From: Owenia fusiformis
Taxonomy: Eukaryota > Annelida > Polychaeta > Sabellida > Oweniidae
Direction of reading: 5' to 3'
NCBI GenBank assembly: GCA_903813345.2
Contig: CAIIXF020000003.1
Coordinates: 1,516,109-1,580,108 of the forward strand
Length of the DNA: 64,000 nt
Position numbers and translations under genes: made by a program. The notes beneath the pieces are model-generated. The model did no database searches. It had not been told where the DNA came from and saw only the letters and a list, made by a program, of their open reading frames with translations. Below are positions 35,290-44,535 of the stretch, piece after piece (position 1 is the first letter of the stretch; the number at the start of each line of letters is the position of its first letter).

Positions 35290-36303
35290 CTAGTGACCAG
35301 AAGCAGCTCCCTTCCGCAAGATAATGTCGGGCATCACCTTGTACAAGTGGTCTATGTACCTGTTGCACTTGTCTACAGAAACACCCTCCCAAAACTCATA
35401 GATGCCAGCTACAAGTTCTTCCTTTGTTGTCGGCTTGACATGGCGGCGCAAGTGGTCCTTCATCTCGGACCACATCATTTCGATAGGGTTACAATCGGGA
35501 GATTCTGCTGGACTTTTCCAGTGGAACACGCCTTTCTGCTGCATCCACTCCGTTGTAGAATGGGACACATGCTTGGGATCATTGTCCTGGTATAGTCTAT
35601 GGGATTGCGGGAATCGTTGCGCTATGAATGGCAATAATGTTTCTCCCAAGATCTCCTGGTAGCCATCACTGTTCATAAGTCCCGTAAACACCTTGATGCT
35701 TGTAGTACCTCTCCTAGATATCCCAGCCCACACATGCACTTTGTACGGATGCTTAGGCACGGGTTTAAGCTTTTCAGGTCGGCCCTTTTTCCTAAAGCGC
35801 TTTCTTGCAACAGACTCCATCTTGATGGTCGACTCATCTGTGAAAATTACATCGTGATAATTTTCTCTGGTGAGAAGCATCTTCAGGGCGAAGGCCAATC
35901 TCTTTGGTTTGTTGGCTTCACGGACCATCTGGCAGTACCTGGTCCCCACACACCTCCAGCCTAGCTTGCGTCTCATTCGCTTCACGCTTGACGTAGAGAA
36001 CTCCAAGTCGAAACGCTCACTCATCTTTGCTGCTAGCGTCACTGACGTCATCTCATCGTCCATCTCCATTTGCTTATCAAGGAAGTCCATGTGTTCAAGC
36101 GTGAACTTTGACCCCTTGCTACGTCTCGGGTCATCTTCTACTCTCCCCGTGGCGCGAAAACGTTTCAGAAATCTGCTGATGCCTTCACGTGTTACCACAA
36201 TATTGTCGTCCTCCTTCAGGATCCTCTTGATCTGTGTGTTGTTTTTGCCACTCTTCTTCAGGTTCACAATTCTCTGGCGAGCATACAGCGTAATCTTTGT
36301 CAT
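35290..36303 (-). CDS. Tc1-type DD34E transposase, intact
   Basis: This 337-aa, intronless ORF ends in TAG. Residues 1-115 hold two helix-turn-helix units separated by GRVEDDPRRSKGSK, the counterpart of the GRPR hinge of Tc1 proteins. The catalytic triad is D156 (FTDEST), D240 (YQDNDPKH) and E275 (SPDCNPIEMMW), with 34 residues between the last two, which defines Tc1. A basic RKKGRPEKLK near 171-180 could be a nuclear localisation signal. Such enzymes cut and paste DNA at TA sites. I could not find the terminal inverted repeats expected within a few hundred bases. The ORF is visibly GC-richer than its surroundings. The promoter and 3' end look histone-like (see neighbouring entries). It is either an active or recently active copy, or a host-retained gene. 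Confidence 0.95.
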   Translation of the reverse strand: MTKITLYARQRIVNLKKSGKNNTQIKRILKEDDNIVVTREGISRFLKRFRATGRVEDDPRRSKGSKFTLEHMDFLDKQMEMDDEMTSVTLAAKMSERFDLEFSTSSVKRMRRKLGWRCVGTRYCQMVREANKPKRLAFALKMLLTRENYHDVIFTDESTIKMESVARKRFRKKGRPEKLKPVPKHPYKVHVWAGISRRGTTSIKVFTGLMNSDGYQEILGETLLPFIAQRFPQSHRLYQDNDPKHVSHSTTEWMQQKGVFHWKSPAESPDCNPIEMMWSEMKDHLRRHVKPTTKEELVAGIYEFWEGVSVDKCNRYIDHLYKVMPDIILRKGAASGH

Positions 36304-36326
36304 GTTGAGATGATGAAATCATGCAA

Positions 36327-36332
36327 CGAATG
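36327..36332 (-). promoter_or_regulatory. Histone-type cap motif (CATTCG)
   Basis: Minus strand TTCATTCG lies 28 nt before the ATG. PyCATTCPu is the conserved transcription-start motif of many animal histone genes. Its A is 30 bp downstream of the TATA box, the normal spacing. Confidence 0.6.
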
Positions 36333-36353
36333 AATTGATCATTTTTTAACCTG

Positions 36354-36361
36354 CTTATATA
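36354..36361 (-). promoter_or_regulatory. TATA box of the transposase unit
   Basis: Minus strand TATATAAG is followed by GCAGG and sits 30 bp upstream of the CATTCG start motif. A CCAAT box on the same strand (36450-36454, in AGCCAATG) lies about 90 bp further upstream, a normal arrangement for a compact Pol II promoter. Confidence 0.65.
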
Positions 36362-36459
36362 CTATGTTATTTGCCACAAAGGCGACATGGTTGAAGCGTG
36401 CTGACACGTGTCGTCTAGCATAAGTCTGGGAATTCATTAAGTTATTTACATTGGCTAAT

Positions 36460-38340
36460 CAATATTGTTTTATATGTCATTGCTTAATTAGTTCAAGTGT
36501 TGGTTGACATGAAGACTGACAAATACACGCGTACACTAAACAAATCTACATTGGATCAGAGAAAACATAAAATTGCAAATTGATTGAATATTACAAATCA
36601 ACAACATTGAAACATGCTTTATAAAAAATAAAAAACAATCATAATTCATAACACCTTTTAAAATACCATCAGCGTAATGCTTAAGTCCAATGCAAGATAC
36701 TTATCAGAACAAATCAGAAAAATATTCCCATGGTTCAGCCATTCTAATAAATAGTCTTAGTAGTCGCAGGGACATGGCTGGGGGAGGGGGCCCGGGGCGC
36801 ACACTGAATCCCATGAACGGCAATCCATAAGAAAAAATTTTAAACATAAAATATATTTGTCATATGTTTCAGTACATGCTCATCCACTTTCACAGAGACG
36901 ACAAAACATCGTTGTTACAACAGTGGAATTTAGCACTAGTGGATCTAGGGGAGAGCGGCGGTTCACCAACATTATAACATGTCTCTCATGCATAAAAATA
37001 TATAGATAGACAATCTTCTATTTTAAGTTAATCTTCAGTGTAATTTGATGAATGACCTGTTCAAATTAAAATAAAAACATTTGCCCTTATTCATTTTAGC
37101 ATTGACTTCACTACTTCCATAATTCAATTAACTAAACACGATTACTTCCTATTAATTTCTGCAAGTCATATTATAAGATCGTATCTTGAAAACATTATAC
37201 ATGAAAACATCGGAATATAGAATTGATATATTCCAATGTATATTTCACGCTGCTATCGTACATGCACTATGAACAAATTTTATTTGGTAAATAACTAAGT
37301 ATTGTTTAAGTCTAGCTTCTTGGATAGAAAATTTGGCTTCGAAGTTATCTTTTTAATAGCCAATGGGCGTTCTCCAAGTTTGGAGGATGAAATGAAGGTT
37401 ATTTATTTAGGCCCAGTTGCGTTTAGCGAGAACCCCGTTGTACGTTTTACTGAAATTGCAACTGGAAAAAGTTCCAATGAAAAGAAAGTTAGTTTAGTCA
37501 TGGGCTTTCATGATCTTGAAACTCCATGGTTTAAGTTACCGTAACATATTCATGCATGCTTTTGAAAATGTTTTGTTAATGTGTATTATGGAGATAGGAT
37601 CGATCCTCAAATTACATAAGTTCGGAATCAAAGTGCCCCGTTCATATTTCATATTTGATTAAAAACAATTTGTGCATTTGGCAAATAGAATTCGAATCCT
37701 TTTTATTGTAGTTTATTCAAAATATTCCTCATGCTGGCTGTACTAATTCTTCAAAACGTTCAGTCATTGACGTCATTGAATTGACTCATTTGCATACAAC
37801 CAATCAGCGCGCCGGAAATTATTGATTTTCTTTACTTTGTGGAAAGGTCTCAGGAAATTTATCCAGAAGTCTTCTTCATGAGGTCATTCATGTTTTAATT
37901 GCGGGAAAATGCCCAGGTTGCCCCAATATTGCGCTATATTTTCAAAATATTTCGGATGTACCCACCCCGCCCCACGATGCATGGTCATTCATTCATGCGC
38001 ATGTTTGTTTAGGATAAAAGTATTTAAGCGCCACGCCCCCCCCCTCTAACACAGAATTCTGGATCCGCGTATGTTTAGTGTTCCCAAAAGAACTAAATAA
38101 TTCGAGATAGCCTTTAGATGCGTGTTTTATTCTTTCGTTCAACGAGATCTTTTGTAACCATTAAAACTACCGCATTCAAACACATTATGTACTGATTTTA
38201 ACAAGTTTATTCAAATTATCATATGATATACACAAATTAAAGCAACGTGTAAATAGTTTCTTCAGACAGGTACATGTAAAGCGAAATTATAAGCAATGAA
38301 CAAACATCGTTTTGCATAACAGATATCATCAACACCTGGC
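36460..38340. other. Intergenic, with a cluster of promoter-type motifs
   Basis: No gene supported. An 80-codon open frame at 37302-37544 lacks known motifs. At 37768-37804 the plus strand carries TGACGTCA, TGACTCA, ATTTGCAT and CCAAT within 37 bp. Near 36775 a GGGACATGGCTGGGGGAGG scrap resembles mobile-element ends seen elsewhere in the window. Confidence 0.5.
37768..37804 (+). promoter_or_regulatory. CRE, AP-1, octamer and CCAAT motifs within 37 bp
   Basis: TGACGTCA (37768-37775), TGACTCA (37782-37788), ATTTGCAT (37788-37795) and CCAAT (37800-37804) are all exact. The CTCATTTGCAT form is typical of H2B gene promoters, and octamer plus CCAAT is typical of H2A/H2B intergenic promoters. No TATA box or histone ORF follows, so this may be a relic of a histone locus or an unrelated enhancer. 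Confidence 0.45.
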
Positions 38341-38350
38341 TAATCTAAAG

Positions 38351-38576
38351 ACCCGTCCAATCCGAACGCGTTTTGTAACATGTTTCTTAGAAAATCGCTC
38401 TCAAATGTTTCCAATTTAACACTGATTTGTTATGAATATAATATCAAACTTTCCAGAAAAACGCCAAACGCCAAATGGTCTCAGCTGAATGATAATGTGT
38501 CTTTTAAGCATGATTAAATTCATTTAAATCGGATTTTCGAATGCCTTGGCGTTCGGATTATACAGGTTTTACTGTA
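38351..38576. mobile_element. Possible pogo-like MITE
   Basis: The right end, reversed, reads CAGTAAAACCTGTATAATCC, like pogo/Tigger-type ends (CAGTA..ACCT....ATCCG). The left end ACCCGTCCAATCCGAACGCG is a diverged mirror. A TA follows the right end. Non-coding. Confidence 0.5.
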
Positions 38577-38639
38577 CAATGTAGCCTCTTCCATACCTTT
38601 GAATGAAATAAAAAATAATTATATCATCCAACCTTACAA

Positions 38640-39265
38640 ACACTAAATAAACAAATGGCAATGATTTTATCACTATGAGGAACGCTCTAATCAATTATAA
38701 ACGAAATCCAGATTTAGGGTACTGTACGTACAGTTTTGATTATGAGTGTGGAATATAATGTCGCAATTGGCATATTATCAATCATAAATACGAGGAATGT
38801 ATTTCTAAATATCTGTCAAATATCAAATCTTTTCTTAAAATATATGTATTATTGTATTGTTTTTCCTGTCATCGTGATTTCCACACGTTGATTCATTTCA
38901 CTGTATTCTATTTTATTTATGATCGGTAAAAATATATGCGCCGAGCCATGCAACGAGCATTAGATAACGCGCCTTTGAATTACCCTAATAAACACGATGC
39001 GATCATTTTATTGGCATGAGGAACGCATTAATTATTTATCAATTATGAACGAAATCCAGATACAGGGTACTTATGAATTTGGAATATATATCGCAATTTA
39101 TGTAATTAAATATAAAAACGAGGAATACATGTATAGCATGTTGCTATACATTTTACTTAATATACAGTTACTTTCCCGCTATCGTGATTTCCACATTTAA
39201 ATATATCTTATTTCATTTAATGATCAATAAATATATCAAATAGATTATACTATATCTAATAATAT
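38640..39265. repeat. Diverged tandem duplication, about 330 bp
   Basis: ATGAGGAACGC...AATCAATTATAAACGAAATCCAGAT near 38676 recurs near 39015 with the following text (AGGGTAC, GGAATATA, TCGCAATT, ACGAGGAAT, ATCGTGATTTCCACA) in the same order. The second copy leads directly into the CCGATCG minisatellite. Confidence 0.75.
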
Positions 39266-39275
39266 ACAATATATG

Positions 39276-39460
39276 CACCGATCCATGCAACGAATGGTAA
39301 TAGAATATGCGCCGGTCGGAGCAACTTTCGACGCACCAATCGGTGCACCGATCGTTGCACCGATCGATGCACCGATCGTTTCTCTGGATGCGTCGATCGA
39401 CGCACCGAACTGCATGCGCTGATGCACCGATCGATGCACCGAAGTTCTGCGCCGCGGCGC
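39276..39460. repeat. GATCGRTGCACC minisatellite, locus 2
   Basis: Degenerate copies of ATGCACCGATCG with CGATCGTTGCACC and GCGTCGATCGACGC variants occur here. The same word fills 18501-18645. Open frames through it on both strands are repeat artefacts. Confidence 0.85.
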
Positions 39461-39532
39461 ACAAAAGTGTGACTTGGCTACTGATCTGTACTGTATGTTC
39501 CTTATTAGTTGTACACCATTAGTACAACCAAG

Positions 39533-39721
39533 ATGCCAGGAAAACATCCCCTATACGAAATATGGTCATCCATAATAGAAGTTATAGGACCTTTGGATAA
39601 ATGGCCCTATGGTATGAGAAGGAAATTTTGGAGTAAAAATCTAAGTCATTGGGACAGGGTGATGTATCATTTTTCAAACAAAGTGGGTTTTCTTGAAGTG
39701 CAGTCACAATTTAAGTATTAA
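39533..39721 (+). CDS. Unrecognised small ORF (62 aa), possible first exon of a mobile gene
   Basis: The ATG at 39533 opens MPGKHPLYEIWSSIIEVIGP, then a Trp-rich stretch with PYGMRRKFWSKNLSHWDRVM. The composition looks protein-like rather than random, and I have the impression of similarity to N-terminal regions of repetitive invertebrate ORFs, but I cannot name a family. The frame degenerates after VMYHF, so it is probably truncated. Confidence 0.3.
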   Translation: MPGKHPLYEIWSSIIEVIGPLDKWPYGMRRKFWSKNLSHWDRVMYHFSNKVGFLEVQSQFKY

Positions 39722-40129
39722 AAGAAATTGTTTTCACGTTTATAAAGAAAAACACACTGAAAACGGCCCGCATCAGTCAAAAACCCTGATATTTTAGCCT
39801 ATGCATTATTAAAATAGAAGTAGAAACCATTGTAGGATTGTCTAAAATGGCCCATTTTTGATTTGTTGATAACTAATAAACAAAATGGTCAAGTTTTTTT
39901 TAAATTGCTAACATGTAACAAATACCCATTGAAAATTCCTGGGAAAAAAATTCATGCATTTTTGACATAGAATTTAAAAATTTGCTAAGGCAGACCTGCT
40001 TCCTTTACTTTATGTTCAGTTTTGTCACTGAATAGTATTTTTATATTATCACAGTCCATTGGCTGATCACACCAATGGTCATATTTAGAAATCAACCTCA
40101 ACTTTATTGTACATCGTGCAGAAGCAATA

Positions 40130-40262
40130 TAAGTCACAATCAGTAGACAGGAAAAGAGAACATTTGCTTGAAAATGCCAAAGCAAAGGGAATTGTATGTG
40201 TGAATTGCAATCACCAAGTACCCACTAAATGGAGACAGATGATCAATGTGAATCCAAGGAAG
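40130..40262 (+). CDS. Possible exon fragment with CVNCNH
   Basis: The frame encoding RKREHLLENAKAKGIVCVNC, NHQVPTKWRQ and MINVNPRK ends at a good donor (AAG|GTAACT). No partner exon or domain was recognised. It may belong to a decayed mobile gene. Confidence 0.25.
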
Positions 40263-40299
40263 GTAACTCTTGTTGAAAATCAAAAACCAATGACTTGAT

Positions 40300-41530
40300 A
40301 AGGCTACAAGATACAAAAAGAATAGTTCTTTATTGGCATTTTGCACTTTTGAAGGTCGTGAGGTTTCTGGTTTCTTTTTAATGTTTCTCAACTTTTATTA
40401 TTATGCCTTCCTTGCTTTTCGACACTGAGCTAGCTTCACGAATCTTAATCTGGCTTCCTTGGAAAAAACACAAAGATATATTGCAAAGATTATTCAAGGT
40501 TTCCACCCAAAAAAACCTTCTGATATGGCTCTCTCATCGCTTGGTTTGAGTACAATTACAGTATATGATTTCATCAAGTTCATAGCATTATATATGCAAA
40601 ATGTATTTATGTTCTAGTCATAGTTTATTAGCAATTTTTTATCGAATTTTATCTTTCATCTCATGCATATAAGAACTATAAACAGATATCACATGTTATA
40701 TGGGGTTTCATATAATTTATTATATTTTACAATACAAAGTGTCAATATAAATAAATTGTTGTTGTTATATTATATAACTTGTTGTAAATATTTGAAAAGT
40801 AGTAAAAAATCCTCTTCTAAGATTTTTTATTAAATTAGGGTCTACCCTTCTACTAAAATACCTATCAAAAACTGAAAGATCATTCAATTTACTTTCCAAA
40901 TATATATATTTGCTATATTTAGCCTAAAAATAGCGAAGCTATATGACTTTTTGTACAATACGTATTATTAATTGAATTTTATGCTGATTTTCGGAAATAA
41001 GTTGGTCCCTTAAGAGTTAATGGAGTCATGTTATTATACATTCTTCTGTCCTTGTAAATTGCCTCCTCCCGTGCAGTACTAACTGGTGAAGACTTTGTCA
41101 CTGTTGCGAAAAACCTACAGATACAGCCTACTAACAAATGTTCCATATGATGGGAATTGCTTTTTCCATAGTGTAAATGACCCGCCGCCCTATAAAGATT
41201 GAGCAAAAGGATTAAGGAAAGCCATTACAGATTTCTGTAGATGTGGAGTAAGTCTTAATTTTTGATTTTAATTTTGTGGATTTGCCGATATTCAAAAATG
41301 TTGATTCATGCCTTCCCCTATTTTTCAGAAACTGTTTCGCATCTTAGGAAATTCATGATATTATCACGAGCCAGGAATAAAATAATTCAATATCACTTCA
41401 ATGTAATTAGCAAGTTAAACAAAATAGATTGCAAATACTGATAAAGAGATTAGAATGAGATACTGAAAAATTGTGCTAAAAGAGTATCAGAAGTACTGTG
41501 TTGTGGACTTCCTTGGGCAGGTAAAGGGCC
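40300..41530. other. AT-rich stretch without a supported gene
   Basis: A 75-codon minus-strand frame at 40979-41206 has no motif I recognise. No inverted-repeat ends or tandem repeats were found. Confidence 0.4.
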
Positions 41531-41535
41531 TCATA

Positions 41536-41694
41536 TTTCTACTGCAGTACAATTCTGTGAGGTATTAGGCTTTCTTATTGATAATATATTTGTTAAGTTT
41601 CGAAATACAGTTTTAAGTCAGAATGTAGGTATACCAATGAGTACAGATTGTGCACCTCTTTTAGCAGACCTTTTTCTATTGTTTCATATTGTTT
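41536..41694 (+). pseudogene. Penelope-like reverse transcriptase fragment
   Basis: The frame reads TAVQFCEVLGFLIDNIFVKF, then GIPMSTDCAPLLADLFLLFH. The IPMGTxCAPLLADLFL block is the hallmark of Penelope-like element reverse transcriptases (between catalytic motifs 3 and 4); here the usual Gly is Ser. About 50 codons survive, with no catalytic YxDD in view and no GIY-YIG domain. Its end overlaps the 3' end of the minus-strand RAG1-like ORF, suggesting insertion into that element. Confidence 0.75.
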
Positions 41695-42173
41695 GTTCTT
41701 TCCAGGTATACTTTGGGTGCTATTGTTAGTCTTTGTAATTTGATTGGTGATACACCTTCAAGTTGAGAAGAATCAGATTCGCTAGATGTACATATATCAT
41801 AATTTGTTGATTGCCTCTTTCGTTTATTCAGTCCTCCTTGGTTTTCTTTATGACTTTTGCAAATCGAGCAATCAGACTCCAAATATTCTTTATTCCACTC
41901 CTCTTGGACAGATAATATCTTCTCCTTTGTGTAACTTGGACTATTTTTGTTTAGTTTGAAATTTCTATAGCAGTCCATACAAATAATTTCAGGATAGTTT
42001 TCTCCTTCATTTAATTCAATTCATACGAATGTTTCAACTTCTGCTTTCACATTAGAAAAATATCTTACTTTTTTGTTCTTTTGTTTTGATGAAACCACTT
42101 TTTCCTTACAAAGTCTACATAATTGTTCCAAAGCTTTAGTATGAGAACTGAGGTGCTTAATTATTGCATCCAT
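41676..42173 (-). pseudogene. RAG1 N-terminus-like zinc-binding ORF with an internal stop
   Basis: From the ATG at 42173 the frame encodes MDAIIKHLSSHTKALEQLCR, then CRLCKEKV. It continues to a TGA at 42023-42021 and resumes in the same frame with YPEIICMDCYRNF and ESDCSICKSHKEN, followed by a basic NKRKRQ. Three CxxC pairs with this spacing, the last followed by His and KRK, resemble the zinc-binding segment N-terminal to the RAG1 core. RAG1-N-terminus-like proteins are known in invertebrate transposons (the mollusc N-RAG-TP type). A Ser-rich acidic patch follows. No transposase core is visible downstream; the 3' end overlaps a reverse-transcriptase insertion. Assignment is by motif reading only. 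Confidence 0.55.
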
Positions 42174-42949
42174 GATTAGAAAGTGTGTGACTGAAATGAA
42201 TCTGAGAGTAGCTTCTGAGTGTGGGTGGTGTCCTTACAAATGGTAATACTGGCGTTATAAAAATATGGCCCCCAAGATTTTGACACCATATTGAAGCTAA
42301 GACTTTTCTCTTTATAACCATATCAAATTTGAAAACTGTTATGAGGGCAAATTCTAAGAAATGTAGAAAATCGATCAATCTTGTCACTAGGTTCTGGGTG
42401 TTCAGTCATGAAACCCATTACTTGATACATTAACAGTTTCTTATCAGTGCCATTTTCAACCCAAATAATTAATCAGTTTTAACTTCAAAAGTATTATCTA
42501 GTGGATTGAAATCAAATACTCACTGTGAAACGATAATATAAGTTAGGGCGTGGCGTTAGTAACGAGAAAGTGTTTAGCATGCAATGTCCTATGCTGTTGC
42601 TGTTGTTGTCATAAACATTGTAAGTGCATGTTGTAAATATTGGGACAATGAGCGCAGCCTGGTACTTACCTTTTTTAGTTGTTACATGAAGTGTTTCTTT
42701 TTTTATGAGTAAAGTGTGTTACAATTTACGTGGCACCATTTCATTCAGTGTATTATATTTCCCGTGGATACTATTCATAAAACATTGATGTTGATTGTGA
42801 TGTGTGGACTTTACCAAAATTTATACAGGGTCTTATATATACTTGTATACCTTCAGAACAAAGGAGTTTCATGAGACTCTCGGCACATGCCTTTTCTAAT
42901 GGCTGAAAACACTGCCAATCCCAGGCAAAAAGAGCTGCTAAACAGCGGG

Positions 42950-43081
42950 CTATTGATTTCTATCAATCTGGATTGGAGTTGGATGAAGTGGGGGAGAGAT
43001 GTCCGGTGATGAAGAGGATGGGGGAGAGATGACCGGTGATGAAGAGGATGGGCTCGACATTCAAATAATGGAAGATTCATA
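42950..43081 (+). pseudogene. Acidic repeat ORF tail
   Basis: A repeated unit of about 30 bp (GGAGAGATGTCCGGTGATGA, then AGAGGATGG) encodes GGEMSGDEEDGGEMTGDEED in one frame. It is followed by GLDIQIMEDS and a stop. It resembles the acidic C-terminal tails seen at 53357 and 57570. I cannot see a start or upstream exon. Confidence 0.3.
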
Positions 43082-43189
43082 AACTACAACAGTGCTACTA
43101 TATGATATTAATACATTACTTGTTTAGTATGGAACATCTAAAAAGGCATTATATTGTTTCTTAGTCAGGTGTTCTTCACAGAGAGTGTT

Positions 43190-43755
43190 CATTCATGCTA
43201 GTCAAATATTCTTGATGTCAAACACAACTGCAGTAACCTTGCAATATTGAGTGAGACTGGCAGACTACCAATGTCATATCATATTCATTTGAGTGCAATT
43301 AAATACTGGACGCACATAAGCATGCTGCCAAAGACTTCTCTAATGAGCAAATTACTTTCACACATGAAACACAAAAAATACAGTCTGTGGTACAATTTCA
43401 TTGCAAAGTCACTGCAAAGTATTGACATTGATATAAATGATGTTAAACTTCCTGATTCATCCTCAAAAAATACATTCTTAAAATCTGTTAAAAACAAAAA
43501 CTTATCACTAAATGCAGTGACCAGTGGAAGATGAAAAAATAAACACTGGTAGCAAACCAAGTAACAATAGTAAAACCTACGTAAAATTCAAAAATAATAT
43601 AAATCTTGAAGAATATCTCACTACTGAAACGAACTTTGAAAAAGAAAACTATTTACAAAACTGAGACTCAGTGACCATTCATTAGAGGTTGAAGCAGGAA
43701 GATACAAAAATAAAAATGTAGAAGAACGCATATGTACATACGTATAAGTATGAAT
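43190..43755 (+). pseudogene. LINE ORF2 C-terminal fragment, frameshifted
   Basis: The first part encodes SETGRLPMSYHIHLSAIKYW, the motif ([EL]-G-R-x-P-[LI]....IKYW) found downstream of the reverse transcriptase in many non-LTR retrotransposons. After further codons and a frame change comes KLRLSDHSLEVEAGRY, then NVEERICTY, the usual continuation (K-x-R-x-S-x-H-x-L-x-[VI]-E-x-G-R-[YW], then ERxC). At least one frameshift and several stops show it is dead. No 3' tail was recognised. Confidence 0.65.
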
Positions 43756-43888
43756 CAGTACGTATTGAGCCATTTAATGATGAAGTTAATAGCAGATTCA
43801 TGAGACGTCAACTTCCACTGACTTTATCATATGCCTGTACAATACATAAGTTACAAGGAAAAACATGTGACAGAAACTGGGGGGGCGA
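43747..43888 (+). pseudogene. PIF1/Helitron-type helicase fragment
   Basis: The frame KYESVRIEPFNDEVNSRFMR leads into RRQLPLTLSYACTIHKLQGKT, the conserved C-terminal helicase motif of PIF1-family proteins (RRQxPL.LAxAxTIHKxQGxT). Only about 45 codons survive. PIF1-like helicases are encoded by Helitrons and by host and viral genes; the source here is open. It abuts the LINE fragment immediately upstream. Confidence 0.65.
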
Positions 43889-44287
43889 GGGAGCTAACGA
43901 AATTAACAAATGTACTGACGATGTATTGGCTGCTAAACAACCAATATGACTTTATTCAGGATGTGTTTAGGAAAATAAGAGAAGTTGAAAGATTACAAGT
44001 TCTGCAAACATTTATAACTCTTTAGGAAATGTGAAGATTTGAATTCATGAATTGTGATGCATTGATTGTTTGACATATACTGGTCTCAGCAAGACAACAG
44101 TATTACAATCTATTCCATACTTGAAAACAAAAACCCAGAACAAAGGAAGATGCAATTTTTATATTTTTAGTAAAAGTTAAAACAAATGGTTTATTTTCTC
44201 AAATAGCCATAGCCTTCTCTATGAACAAAAAAATTATTTTCTTGCTCTTGACTATGGGATATATGCCATCATCAAGTTTTTAAACAT

Positions 44288-44535
44288 GAACAGAAAGACC
44301 CGGGGGTACTCCACCAGAAAGACCCAAAGGTGCCCCACCAAAAAGACCTGAAGGTGCCCCACCAAAAAGACCTGAAGGTGCCCCACCAAAAAGACCTGAA
44401 GGTGCCCCACCAAAAAGACCTGAAGGTGCCCCACCAAAAAGACCTGAAGGTGCCCCACCAAAAAGACCTGAAGGTGCCCCACCAAAAAGACCTGAAGGTG
44501 CCCCACCAAAAAGACCTGACGGTGCCCAACCAAAA
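44288..44535. repeat. 24-bp minisatellite, about ten copies
   Basis: The unit AAAAAGACCTGAAGGTGCCC + CACC is nearly identical across the central copies and diverges at both ends. Because 24 is divisible by three, several frames stay open on both strands (KVPHQKDL on plus; VGHLQVFL and FRSFWWGT on minus). No start, splice or flanking domain supports translation. Confidence 0.92.

Noticed and set aside
35275-36313. Several plus-strand frames over the transposase
   Set aside because: They are antisense shadows of the 337-codon transposase, which has a complete catalytic triad.
35222-38100. A histone protein gene associated with the hairpin
   Set aside because: I looked for core histone sequence on both strands around the hairpin and the octamer cluster and saw none; the only ORF in the unit is the transposase.
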